DNA from: Melioribacteraceae bacterium
GTDB lineage: Bacteria > Bacteroidota > Ignavibacteria > Ignavibacteriales > Melioribacteraceae
Length of the DNA stretch: 64,000 nt
Assembly (NCBI GenBank): GCA_022181065.1
Contig: BQMY01000086.1
Span: 1 to 64,000, forward strand
Reading direction: 5' to 3'
The notes under the pieces are model-generated. The model did no database searches and was not told the origin of the DNA. It saw nothing but the letters and a program-made list of their open reading frames with translations. Positions 54,468 through 62,933 of the stretch are shown here, piece by piece. Made by a program: the position numbers and the translations under genes. The stretch's first letter is position 1; every line of letters starts with the position of its first letter.

Positions 54468-54755
54468 TTAAAACTGTAAATTAAAGGACAAGTCCTCCCA
54501 ATCCGGGTTAACTTCTTCAATTATCCTCAACTTCCACTCTCTTTTCCACTTTTTTAATTGTTTTTCTCGTGCTATGGCATCTGAAACATTATTGCTTTTT
54601 TCATAATACACCAACAATTTTGTGCCATATTTTTTGGAAAACCCTTCTACCAGACCTTCTTTGTGTTCCCAAACTCTTCGTGCAAGATTATTTGTTATCC
54701 CGATATAAAGAGTTCCGTTTCTTTTATTTGTCATTATATATACGTAGTACTGCAT
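54468..54755 (-). CDS. GIY-YIG nuclease-superfamily protein, copy 4 (distant, inverted)
   Basis: A 95-residue homologue of the three tandem copies, with the same core (YYVYIMTNKRNGTLYIGITN, RRVWEHKEGLVEGFSKKYGT, AIAREKQLKKWKREWK) and small differences at the C-terminus (EEVNPDWEDLSFNLQF). The leader before the ATG (ATCCAGTTTTT...ATTATTTTATGGT) resembles that of the other copies, and its stop codon is followed within seven bases by a P1-P2 pair. It lies 8.3 kb from the array on the opposite strand. Function unknown; association with the repeats is the main clue. Confidence 0.9.
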   Translation of the reverse strand: MQYYVYIMTNKRNGTLYIGITNNLARRVWEHKEGLVEGFSKKYGTKLLVYYEKSNNVSDAIAREKQLKKWKREWKLRIIEEVNPDWEDLSFNLQF

Positions 54756-54817
54756 ACCATAAAATAATGATTCGTATTAAAAACTGGATTTACGGTTATT
54801 TCTTTTTAGCCGCCTTA

Positions 54818-54852
54818 GGTGGGCGAATTCGCCTGTGGCGAAAGGAATCCAG
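54818..54852 (-). repeat. P-type arm with GGCGAATTCGCC tip
   Basis: Thirty-five bases identical to 53264-53298, ending in GGAATCCAG. It lies upstream of GIY-YIG gene 4. The rest of 54756-54952 shows nothing recognisable. Confidence 0.75.
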
Positions 54853-54952
54853 CCATGTTGAATCGTCGCAATGCTGAAGAACCAATCCTTCATCAAGAGT
54901 TCCCAAGACTCTTCCGGAGCCAGGCAATATAGCTAGGTTATACTAGTCAAGC

Positions 54953-55795
54953 TTATTTCTGGAATACCACTGAAATCCATTCATTCATGTGTTCAATTTC
55001 AACGAGGTTAAACCCGAGTGATGTGAACGCATCAAGGATATCTTCCTCGTCAATATCCAGTAAACCTGAAAGGATTGTGAGCTTTCCGTCTCCTGTTTTA
55101 TCGTAAAATTCTTCCTTGATATCGAGCAGAATATGTTTGTTTATATTGGCGAGTACCACATCAAAATTGCTTTCGGGGATATCCTTAATTTCTCCCAGCA
55201 CAAACTTAACACTTCTCTTGCAATCATTTTTTTCAATGTTCTCTTCACCGTTGATGAGGCACCATTCATCATTATCTACCGCAATTGCTTCCTTTGCGCC
55301 GAGTTTATGTGCAGCTATGGCAAGCACACCCGTCCCGGAGCCGACATCCAGTACCACATCGCCTTTCTTGATGTGCCGTTCAACCATCTGCACCATAAGT
55401 TTTGTGGTTTCATGTTCGCCGGTACCGAATGACATTTTCGGCTCAAGGTTAATAACAATTTCACCTTCGGCTGGATTGTATTCCTTGTAAACCGGACGAA
55501 TAACGATCTTCTCACCCGGTTTTATAATGTTAAGATTCTGCTCCCACTCTTCATTCCAGTTTTTATTTTCAACGACTTCTGAAGACAGGTTAAAAGAATT
55601 TATAACCGCCATTTCTTTCAATTCATCGAGATAGTCCTTAACATCAGTTTCACTCAGTTTTTCTTTGTCGCCATAAATTTCCACATAATCATCATATTCG
55701 TACAAGCCGTCAATATCAAGTTCCCACAACAAGCCTGAAATAGTATCGATTTCAAATGGATCTGTACTGATATTATATTTTAGATATTCTTTCAT
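54953..55795 (-). CDS. prmA: Ribosomal protein L11 methyltransferase
   Basis: A 280-residue SAM-dependent methyltransferase. The N-terminal ~100 residues form the L11-recognition domain, and the C-terminal part has the SAM-binding motif VVLDVGSGTGVLAIAAHKLG, AIAVDND, the FDVVLANINKHILLD motif IV (NxxxxxL type) and LSGLLDIDEEDI. KMSFGTGEHETTKLM is the diagnostic PrmA segment. It begins 13 bases after dacB and ends the TatD/rSAM-dacB-prmA operon. Confidence 0.94.
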   Translation of the reverse strand: MKEYLKYNISTDPFEIDTISGLLWELDIDGLYEYDDYVEIYGDKEKLSETDVKDYLDELKEMAVINSFNLSSEVVENKNWNEEWEQNLNIIKPGEKIVIRPVYKEYNPAEGEIVINLEPKMSFGTGEHETTKLMVQMVERHIKKGDVVLDVGSGTGVLAIAAHKLGAKEAIAVDNDEWCLINGEENIEKNDCKRSVKFVLGEIKDIPESNFDVVLANINKHILLDIKEEFYDKTGDGKLTILSGLLDIDEEDILDAFTSLGFNLVEIEHMNEWISVVFQK

Positions 55796-55808
55796 TTTTC
55801 GTCCGGTT

Positions 55809-57227
55809 TTATAAGTATTTAACGATCAGTTCGCAAATCCTGTCCTGATAATAACGAGCCCGTGATGTTTTTCCAACAAAATTCTGCACAAATATTGAGA
55901 AGGAAATTTTCCCGCCTGAATTTGTATTCGCGTAACCCGAGAGAGTGCTTACTCCGCTAAGAGTCCCGGTTTTGGCAAAGATTTTATTATACGCCTCACC
56001 TCTGGTCATTCTATTTTCGAGTGTACCATCAATTCCGGCTATCGGCAATGATTTTTCGAAACGTGTATATTTATCTGGATATTTATAATAAATATGATTC
56101 AGTAACGCGATCATTAACTCGGGAGTTACCAGATTATAATGCGATACACCCGAACCATCCACGATGCGGTAATTTTCGGGATCCAGACTAATAATTGTGA
56201 TCAGACTATCGATCATTTTAATACCATTTTCCGCTGAGGCAGGCTTGCCAAATCCTTCCAGACCCAAAGCGCGCAGCGTCATTTCCGCGCTAAGATTATC
56301 ACTCTCCTTGTTGAGATTATCTAAAATCTGATCAAAGAAACGCGAAAACTTGTACATTATTTTGTTTTCAACAGGAACCCTGCCGGTGTCTGATTTACCA
56401 TAAAAAAGGATACCGGATTCTTGAAGTTGTTCCTCAAAGAGTCGAAGAAAATATAATTCCGGTCGATAGAGATTGATTGTTATACTATCCGGAGTCTCCG
56501 ATACTGACTGGAATCCTTTAATCTGAATTTCATTGTTTCGTTCCTTCCAGCCCCTTGTAATGGTAAGGTCGGAAGTATCCTCAGCAACGGTGACGGAATA
56601 GTTTGACACGGTATAATAATCGGAATATGGCTCCACCCGATAATTCACCGGTTCACCAATTTTTCCGGATTCGTAAAATATCTTTACTCCCGCGTCATTG
56701 ATATTCAGAGCTGTCATGTATGGGAAATCAGAACCGGGATCATCATCCCACATCCAACCAACGCCCCAGTAAAGAGAATCAACGAGGGAAATATCAACAT
56801 AAAGATTTCCCCTTATCTCTTTAACTCCCGATTTTACTAAATGATCAGTAAATTTTTGCAGATCGTGAGATGTAAAATCAGGATCCATTCCCCCAATAAA
56901 ATAGAGATCACCTGTGTAAATTCCGTTTTCAAGTTTTCCGGTACCTGCAAGTTTTGTGGTAAATTTATAATCGATACCAAGAAATTCCATCGCAGTGATC
57001 GTTGTGATCACCTTCATATTGGAAGCGGGATGAAGCAATTTTTGATGATCGTAAGAATATATTTCTTTTTTGTCATCGAGATCAAAAATGTCAACTGAAA
57101 TCCCGGCTGAATTAAAATATGGATCAGCCAATATTTTTTTCAGTTCTTCCAGAAATTTTTCCTTGTCAGCACCCGAAATCGGGGAAGCAGCAATTATCAG
57201 CAATAAAAAGAGGAATAGTTTTTTCAA
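55809..57227 (-). CDS. dacB: D-alanyl-D-alanine carboxypeptidase/endopeptidase (PBP4, S13)
   Basis: A 472-residue periplasmic penicillin-binding protein with signal peptide (MKKLFLFLLLIIAASPISGA). The three active-site motifs are present: Ser69-N-M-Lys72 (HPASNMKVITT), SGVSHYN (SxN) and AKTGTLSGVS (KTG). The large insert between the first two motifs fits family S13. It trims or cleaves peptidoglycan peptides. Starts with an ATGA overlap on the TatD/rSAM gene. Confidence 0.94.
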   Translation of the reverse strand: MKKLFLFLLLIIAASPISGADKEKFLEELKKILADPYFNSAGISVDIFDLDDKKEIYSYDHQKLLHPASNMKVITTITAMEFLGIDYKFTTKLAGTGKLENGIYTGDLYFIGGMDPDFTSHDLQKFTDHLVKSGVKEIRGNLYVDISLVDSLYWGVGWMWDDDPGSDFPYMTALNINDAGVKIFYESGKIGEPVNYRVEPYSDYYTVSNYSVTVAEDTSDLTITRGWKERNNEIQIKGFQSVSETPDSITINLYRPELYFLRLFEEQLQESGILFYGKSDTGRVPVENKIMYKFSRFFDQILDNLNKESDNLSAEMTLRALGLEGFGKPASAENGIKMIDSLITIISLDPENYRIVDGSGVSHYNLVTPELMIALLNHIYYKYPDKYTRFEKSLPIAGIDGTLENRMTRGEAYNKIFAKTGTLSGVSTLSGYANTNSGGKISFSIFVQNFVGKTSRARYYQDRICELIVKYL

Positions 57228-58582
57228 AAGTAAACACGCTCCCTGAACTCAAGTCCCAATTCTTTAGTTACAAATTTTTTGGCTTCTTCGGTATCTACAT
57301 CGCTCATACCCACAATTGTCATCACCACGCGGGTATAATTTTTCGCTTTTTTTACAAAATCGAGCATTTCTGCATGCATCTCGGGAGTTACGCGCATCAG
57401 ACTAGCATATTGCTGCGGGTCAACAGAGTTTAGCGACACAGAAATCGAATCAATAATGCCTTCAAATTCCGGAGTGATATCACGATGATTGATCACATTA
57501 CCATGTCCGTTTGTATTGATCCTCGTTGTTCCACCATTCTGTTTAACGTATGAAGCTACTTCCCTAATCACATCCCACCTGATTGTTGGCTCACCATAAC
57601 CGCAGAAAACAATCTCTTTGTATTTGGTCGGGTCTCCAATTTCGGAGATATATTGCTCAACAGTGGGCTCTTCACTTTTTTTCATTTTAAGGTTATAACC
57701 TTTAATGACCGCATCGCCATCCTTATCACAAAAGACACAGTGCGCGTTGCATCTGTTTGTGGTATTGATATAAAGCGATTCACCAATTCGGTATGTATAG
57801 GAAATTTCCGGTTTATTACCGATTCCAAACAGTTTGAATACATTATATGATGTTGTTCTCGCAACATCTTCAACTGTTAAATTTTGAACTTCCGCAATTT
57901 TTTCAGCAACCAGTTTTACATATGCTGGCTCATTTCTTTTTCCTCGATGCGGTACCGGTGTCATAAATGGCGAATCGGTTTCAAGCAGCAGGTCTTCAAC
58001 ATCAATATGTCTGAGGATTTCTCTTAACTCTTCACGACTTTTAAAGGTGATATTCCCCGGAAAAGAGATCATATGGTTATATGTGATAAGCTCTTTTGCG
58101 TCCTCGAGAGACCCGGCGAAACAATGAAACTGAGCGCGGAGATCCTTATCACGATATGAGCGGATTATCTCCATCATATCTTCATTCGAATCCCGATTGT
58201 GAATAATAACCGGCAATCCAAGTTCCACCGCAAGATCGAGCTGCTCCCTGAAAGCTTTGATCTGAACATCTTTTGGAGAAAAATCGTAATAATAATCCAG
58301 ACCAATTTCACCTATCGCCACAACTTTGTCATGGGCGGCAAGTTCTTTTATTTTATCAATCCACGAGCTATCCCAATCTTTTGTATCATGGGGGTGAACT
58401 CCGGCAGCGGCAAAAATAAAATCATATTTGTCAGCGAGTTTTATGGCTTCGATCGATGTTTTAATATCGGTACCGGGAATGATTATATAATCAACTCCGG
58501 TGGTTCTTGCGCGAGTTAAAACATCATCGAGATCATCCTGAAAATTATCAAAAAACATGTGTGCGTGAGTATCTGTGAACAT
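57224..58582 (-). CDS. TatD family hydrolase fused to a radical SAM domain
   Basis: A 452-residue two-domain protein. Residues 1-258 are a complete TatD-type metal-dependent DNase/hydrolase: His6/His8 (DTHAHMF), GEIGLDYYYD with Glu92, His128 (VIIHNRD), His153 (FHCFAG) and Asp203 (LLLETDSPFM). Residues ~268-452 are a radical SAM domain with Cys278-x3-Cys282-x2-Cys285 (NRCNAHCVFCDKDG) and the GYGEPTIRWD SAM-binding block. The radical SAM part corresponds to the TatD-associated radical SAM family, usually a separate neighbouring gene. Its reaction is unknown. Confidence 0.92.
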   Translation of the reverse strand: MFTDTHAHMFFDNFQDDLDDVLTRARTTGVDYIIIPGTDIKTSIEAIKLADKYDFIFAAAGVHPHDTKDWDSSWIDKIKELAAHDKVVAIGEIGLDYYYDFSPKDVQIKAFREQLDLAVELGLPVIIHNRDSNEDMMEIIRSYRDKDLRAQFHCFAGSLEDAKELITYNHMISFPGNITFKSREELREILRHIDVEDLLLETDSPFMTPVPHRGKRNEPAYVKLVAEKIAEVQNLTVEDVARTTSYNVFKLFGIGNKPEISYTYRIGESLYINTTNRCNAHCVFCDKDGDAVIKGYNLKMKKSEEPTVEQYISEIGDPTKYKEIVFCGYGEPTIRWDVIREVASYVKQNGGTTRINTNGHGNVINHRDITPEFEGIIDSISVSLNSVDPQQYASLMRVTPEMHAEMLDFVKKAKNYTRVVMTIVGMSDVDTEEAKKFVTKELGLEFRERVYF

Positions 58583-58603
58583 TTCAAAACCTTATATTAA
58601 AAA

Positions 58604-60763
58604 TCACATCACTATGTCCAAATTTAATGAAATATTTCGTATTGGTGAAATATTCGCGATCATTTCAACATAGTTGTAGTTAAACAGGTTGTAAACATTT
58701 ACCCCGATTCTACCCGGAATATTATACCTGAACAACGCCGCGGAAAATCTCAGATCAAATGTTCGTATCTCTACACGGTTTTCACCATCAGCGACAAAAC
58801 CAAAATCTATAAGTTCATCATCAATTTCATCAACCCTTGAGGAATACCTGAAATCAAATCCCGCTTCGAATATATCATAACGGTAGGTTGCCGAAAGATA
58901 TAGCAGATGTTTGGGACGATATTTCAGGAATGAGCCCTCATCAAGGTCTTCGGTATCCAGAAAGGTATATCCTGTTTTAAAGTAAAAATCGCCCAGATTT
59001 AATCCTGATGAAAAATCAAATCCAGCGATTCTCGCGTTTGTCACGTTATCAAAATAAACGTATGGTTCGGTTAGATTTGTGGTATCCAGACTCGTTTCTA
59101 TCAGGTCGAAGTAACGATTGTAGAAAATGGCGGCATCGAGTTCAAGAAAATCTGTCGGAGAATAATTTACACCTGTTTCGATGGAATAATTACTTTCCGA
59201 TTTTAGATTTGTATTTGGTCTGACGGTTAATCCGCTTGTGATCGTTGAAGTAAATGTCTCTGCCACCGACGGCGCCCTGAAGCCGGTACCGAAAAAGAGT
59301 CGGGCTGAAAGATTCTCAGCGAATTTATAATTGACCCCTATTTTAGGCGAAACAGCCGATTCCTGGTTAAGATTTTTCCTTTTGTTAAAATCGTATCTTA
59401 AACCTGCGGTTAGAGTTACCGGGGCATCGAGCTTATAATCGCCATGGATATAAACTCCAAAGCCATAAGCATCATTCTGCCCGAATATATTCGCGTTAAC
59501 GGTAGCGTAATTTAGTTCAACTCCTGATACAAACAGCAAATTGTCGGACGCTTCGTAGTCAAACTGAAATTCGTTACGCATCTGTTTCGAATTTGAAGCA
59601 TTAAGGCTTTCCGATCCATCCTTCCAGTAGCTGTGATAAAAACTCAACCTGTTAGTAAATTTCAGTTTATTAGTTAGCTCCGAATTATATATCAGTCCGG
59701 TTAAAATTCTCTCGGAAGGTATCCGCTGACCCTGATCCGCATCGGGCGGGACGAGCGCGTTATTAAGATTTTTCCAGAAATTAAATGTTCCTTTATCCTG
59801 CACATACCCGTTCGCGAGAAAAGTCAGATTATCAGATTCACCAATAGGGTAACTCAGCTTAACATATCCGGCATATCTTTTTTTCCAGTCACCCTGACGA
59901 TATCCCATATCTTCGGTACGGGTCAGTGAAAGCGCATATCCGAGATTTCCGGAATTATTTGAGTGACCGACTGTTAATCCGTTAAAAAACCTGTTACTTT
60001 CGGACCAATCCCATTGTTCGTTAGCCGGTTTATCATAAAACCCGCCGTATGTTCGCACAAAAGTAATTGGTGTACTGCCCGGTTTTTTAGTCAAAACATT
60101 CACAACACCGCCAATCGCGGAAGAACCGTATAGTGAAGAAGCGGCTCCCTTTATCACTTCAACTCGTTCTATTTCGGGCATTGGGAAAACTTCCCAGATA
60201 ATTTCACCCGAGTCACCGGTGTACATTGGGATTCCATCCAGCGCGACAAGAACGCGCGTCCCCGCTCCCCTGCTATATCCGCTGGAACCTCTGATGCTAA
60301 CCTGATCGAGGGTCATGGAAACTCCCGGAACATACCTCAGCGCATTATCAAGAGTAATAAAGTTTTTACGCTCTATCTCTCTGCTCTGCATCACAGCGGC
60401 GCTGACCGGTAATTCTTTAAGATTTTGTTCATGTTTTCCGGCTGTAACTACTACCGCATCAAAAAGAATAGTTTTCTCGTTCAGTATAATATTTAGTTTT
60501 GTATCTGAAGATAGGTTAACACTCTCCAATATTTTGCTCTCAAAACCTACAGCGGAAAACCTTATTGCATAGGTTCCTGCCTGAATACCATTTATTTCAT
60601 AAAATCCATCACTATCAGTAGAAGCGCCATAATCACTAAAAATTATATTCACACCCGGAACAGGGTAGCCGGAATCGTCCGTAACTCTTCCGGTCAATTC
60701 AACTTTGTTTTGCCCGAAAGCAGTAAACACCGATAAAATCAGAAGCGCAATAATTCTATTCAT
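58604..60763 (-). CDS. TonB-dependent receptor with carboxypeptidase-regulatory-like domain
   Basis: A 719-residue outer-membrane receptor: signal peptide (1-17), CarboxypepD_reg-like domain (about 20-105, LTGRVTDDSGYPVPGVNIIF), plug with LKELPVSAAVMQSREIERKN and ERVEVIKGAASSLYGSSAIG (about 115-235), then the barrel, ending INLDIVM-like. Plug style is like BtuB/CirA receptors. It overlaps a lipoprotein gene by eight bases, suggesting a receptor-lipoprotein unit. The ligand is unknown; no riboswitch or metal-related gene is adjacent. Confidence 0.92.
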   Translation of the reverse strand: MNRIIALLILSVFTAFGQNKVELTGRVTDDSGYPVPGVNIIFSDYGASTDSDGFYEINGIQAGTYAIRFSAVGFESKILESVNLSSDTKLNIILNEKTILFDAVVVTAGKHEQNLKELPVSAAVMQSREIERKNFITLDNALRYVPGVSMTLDQVSIRGSSGYSRGAGTRVLVALDGIPMYTGDSGEIIWEVFPMPEIERVEVIKGAASSLYGSSAIGGVVNVLTKKPGSTPITFVRTYGGFYDKPANEQWDWSESNRFFNGLTVGHSNNSGNLGYALSLTRTEDMGYRQGDWKKRYAGYVKLSYPIGESDNLTFLANGYVQDKGTFNFWKNLNNALVPPDADQGQRIPSERILTGLIYNSELTNKLKFTNRLSFYHSYWKDGSESLNASNSKQMRNEFQFDYEASDNLLFVSGVELNYATVNANIFGQNDAYGFGVYIHGDYKLDAPVTLTAGLRYDFNKRKNLNQESAVSPKIGVNYKFAENLSARLFFGTGFRAPSVAETFTSTITSGLTVRPNTNLKSESNYSIETGVNYSPTDFLELDAAIFYNRYFDLIETSLDTTNLTEPYVYFDNVTNARIAGFDFSSGLNLGDFYFKTGYTFLDTEDLDEGSFLKYRPKHLLYLSATYRYDIFEAGFDFRYSSRVDEIDDELIDFGFVADGENRVEIRTFDLRFSAALFRYNIPGRIGVNVYNLFNYNYVEMIANISPIRNISLNLDIVM

Positions 60764-61259
60764 TTATACCTCCCGGTGGTTGAACGGGCGGGTTATTAAA
60801 ATCACAAACTATATCAATATCCCTCAAAAAAGTGCCTGGTGGAACAACAATTTTCTCCGGTTCTCCCACAGGATTGCTCCATAATCCAACTACCTTCCAG
60901 TCAGCGCGATTGAGGGAGAGTGCGGGAGTATTGCTTTGGGCAACAGCGAAATAAGAGTATTCTTCGGCCTGGATATTTTCTAGTGTAGCTTCATCAAGGG
61001 TGCTATATTCGTATTCAGAAACACCGAATGGAATTTCGAGACTCACATAACGTAAGTTCAATGCGTTAAAATCGGACTGTGATTTTAGCGAATCCTTGAA
61101 AATTACTATATGGGTGCGGGTTACGTCGGGAGACCAACTGCCTGTAAACGTTATGGTTCCCGATATTCCGGGGTCTTCAATATTGTCTCCTTCAGGAGCC
61201 AGACCTGTATCACACGAAACCAATACTACAATGAAGGTGAAAAGTAGTAATTTTTTCAT
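60756..61259 (-). CDS. Small lipoprotein paired with a TonB receptor
   Basis: A 167-residue lipoprotein: signal MKKLLLFTFIVVLVSC with Cys16 in the lipobox. The mature domain (ISGTITFTGSWSPDVTRTHI... VVPPGTFLRDIDIVCDF) looks like a small beta-sandwich. No family is recognised. ATG 61259 is preferred over a GTG six bases upstream, with GGTGA in front. Its end overlaps the TonB receptor start by eight bases, so it may sit on the outer membrane as a receptor accessory. Confidence 0.8.
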   Translation of the reverse strand: MKKLLLFTFIVVLVSCDTGLAPEGDNIEDPGISGTITFTGSWSPDVTRTHIVIFKDSLKSQSDFNALNLRYVSLEIPFGVSEYEYSTLDEATLENIQAEEYSYFAVAQSNTPALSLNRADWKVVGLWSNPVGEPEKIVVPPGTFLRDIDIVCDFNNPPVQPPGGINE

Positions 61260-61296
61260 AATCACCGATTTTTATGAACAATATAATAAAAACAGA

Positions 61297-61340
61297 AAGG
61301 AGATAAAATGGCTGAAATTAGTGATCAATTCCTGTATTAA
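61297..61340 (+). other. Strong ribosome-binding site with ten-codon frame
   Basis: AAAGGAG (61297-61303) with ideal spacing to an ATG at 61308 that reads MAEISDQFLY and stops at 61340. It lies on the plus strand between two minus-strand genes. It may be the severed 5' end of a lost gene or a chance match. Confidence 0.3.
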
Positions 61341-62305
61341 AGCCACGGAAGTTTGTCGAGATCAACGTTGCCTCCGGAAATGATAACCGCAACTTTTTTC
61401 CCCCGGAAATTTTCCCGCTCTTTATATAGTGCAGCCAAAGGAACCGCCGATGAAGGTTCGATAATTATTTTCATTCTCTCCCACACGAGGCGCATTGCGG
61501 AGATGATCTCATTTTCCTCTACCAATACAATTCTCTCCAGCAATTCACCAAGAATTGAAAATGTTTTTGGAGACAGACTCGTAAGCAATCCATCGGAAAT
61601 AGTTTTGGGATTTACTGATGGATGAATTTTCCCGTCACGCAGGGAGCGATATGCGTCATCCGCTCCGGCGGGTTCGCAACCAATAACTCTTGTTTTAGAT
61701 GAAAAATAATTGGCGCTTAGGCACGATCCCGAAGCCAATCCGCCACCACCAACCGGTACAAAAATAAAGTCGGTTCCCGGTTTTTCTTCCAGAATTTCCT
61801 TGGCTGCTGTTGCTTGTCCTGCAATTATTGAATAGTTATCATACGGATGAATGAAAAGGGCATTTTCTTTTTCCACTACTTCTGCAAGAGTATCTTCACG
61901 CGCTTTCTGATTTGGTTCACAAAAAATAACTTCCGCTCCATAACTCTTAACTGCTTTAACTTTTATCTTCGGTGCAGTATTAGGCATTACAATAAATGCT
62001 TTAGCACCTCTTAATTTTGCCGCTAAAGCGAGTGCCCCGGCATGATTACCCGATGAGTGAGTTGCGACCCCATGTTCAAGATACGATTCATCAAGTCCCA
62101 TTACCACGTTTGACGCACCCCTGAATTTAAAAGCACCTGCTTTCTGGAAGTTCTCGGCTTTAAAATATATTTCACATCCAACCATTTCGTTAATAGCTGT
62201 AGAGCTGAGTAGTGGTGTTTTTTTACCGTGAAAAAGCACTCTTTCATGAGCCGAAATAATATTATCTCTTGAAGGTCGTACTGATAAGAAGGGGGAATTA
62301 TTCAT
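61337..62305 (-). CDS. Threonine/serine dehydratase-like PLP enzyme
   Basis: A 322-residue fold-type II PLP enzyme of the threonine dehydratase (catabolic, short-form)/serine racemase group. Seen: KAENFQKAGAFKFRGASN with the PLP lysine, SSGNHAGALALAAKLRG, PVGGGGLASG phosphate loop and VIISGGNVDL near the end. It lacks the C-terminal ACT-like regulatory domain, so feedback inhibition by isoleucine is not expected. ATG 62305 is preferred; the long N-terminal extension overlaps the TetR gene. It overlaps the TetR gene by eight bases. Confidence 0.9.
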   Translation of the reverse strand: MNNSPFLSVRPSRDNIISAHERVLFHGKKTPLLSSTAINEMVGCEIYFKAENFQKAGAFKFRGASNVVMGLDESYLEHGVATHSSGNHAGALALAAKLRGAKAFIVMPNTAPKIKVKAVKSYGAEVIFCEPNQKAREDTLAEVVEKENALFIHPYDNYSIIAGQATAAKEILEEKPGTDFIFVPVGGGGLASGSCLSANYFSSKTRVIGCEPAGADDAYRSLRDGKIHPSVNPKTISDGLLTSLSPKTFSILGELLERIVLVEENEIISAMRLVWERMKIIIEPSSAVPLAALYKERENFRGKKVAVIISGGNVDLDKLPWL

Positions 62306-62933
62306 AAAACATATCCGGATTTTTAACATTATCCCAGAAAAATCCCAGATGCGAAAGAGCCATATCCTGAACATATGTAAAATCTGAATTCGATACCGGC
62401 AAGAGGTTTTCAATTCTGTTCATAAATAATGGTGTAATAAATTCATTCGCCAAAATAACAGGATCTATCGGCTCAATAAATTGATGATTGATCATCTCTT
62501 CAAAAATCATCCACCAGAGTGAACGCGCATCATTCATATAATATGAAAGCGTTAGAATATTCTGCTCAAATACAATCGGCTGGTTGTTAAGCAAAAGTTT
62601 AAGGTAAAAACGATCTCCTTTGCTATCCCACTTTTTAACAAGTTTTAATACAAAAGACCTTAAAAAGTTGTAGGGACTGGTTAAATCATCCATCAAATCG
62701 TTTGTAATCAGGTTTGAGCCTGAAGTATTCGGACCGTAATAATCACAGACTTCTTCAAGCAATGTTGTTTTATCACGAAATATCTTACGGAATTCCTCTT
62801 CGGTGATTTGTAATTTTTCAACCAACATCGATGTAGTGGTTTTGTTCAGACCATTTACAGCAAATACTTCTACTGCCGAAAGCAGCATTAAACGTTGCTC
62901 TAAAATTTTTTCAGTCTCTTTTTGAGGAATCAT
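62298..62933 (-). CDS. TetR-like transcriptional regulator
   Basis: A 211-residue protein with an N-terminal TetR helix-turn-helix (about 8-60: RLMLLSAVEVFAVNGLNKTT, MLVEKLQITEEEFRKIFRDK) and a helical C-terminal ligand domain without recognisable subfamily. ATG 62933 is preferred; the alternative start at 62978 would extend into the preceding gene. It overlaps the YdjM-like gene upstream by 23 bases and the dehydratase-like gene downstream by eight bases, so all three are likely co-transcribed. Confidence 0.8.
   Translation of the reverse strand: MIPQKETEKILEQRLMLLSAVEVFAVNGLNKTTTSMLVEKLQITEEEFRKIFRDKTTLLEEVCDYYGPNTSGSNLITNDLMDDLTSPYNFLRSFVLKLVKKWDSKGDRFYLKLLLNNQPIVFEQNILTLSYYMNDARSLWWMIFEEMINHQFIEPIDPVILANEFITPLFMNRIENLLPVSNSDFTYVQDMALSHLGFFWDNVKNPDMFYE

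Noticed and set aside
58583-62305. Riboswitch-controlled cobalamin or metal uptake unit around the second TonB receptor
   Set aside because: The space upstream of the lipoprotein gene is only about 75 bases with no riboswitch-like conserved boxes, and no vitamin or metal genes are near.
62306-62413. 36-residue N-terminal extension of the dehydratase-like enzyme
   Set aside because: It is antisense-like low-complexity sequence overlapping the end of the TetR gene; ATG 62305 starts the conserved region.
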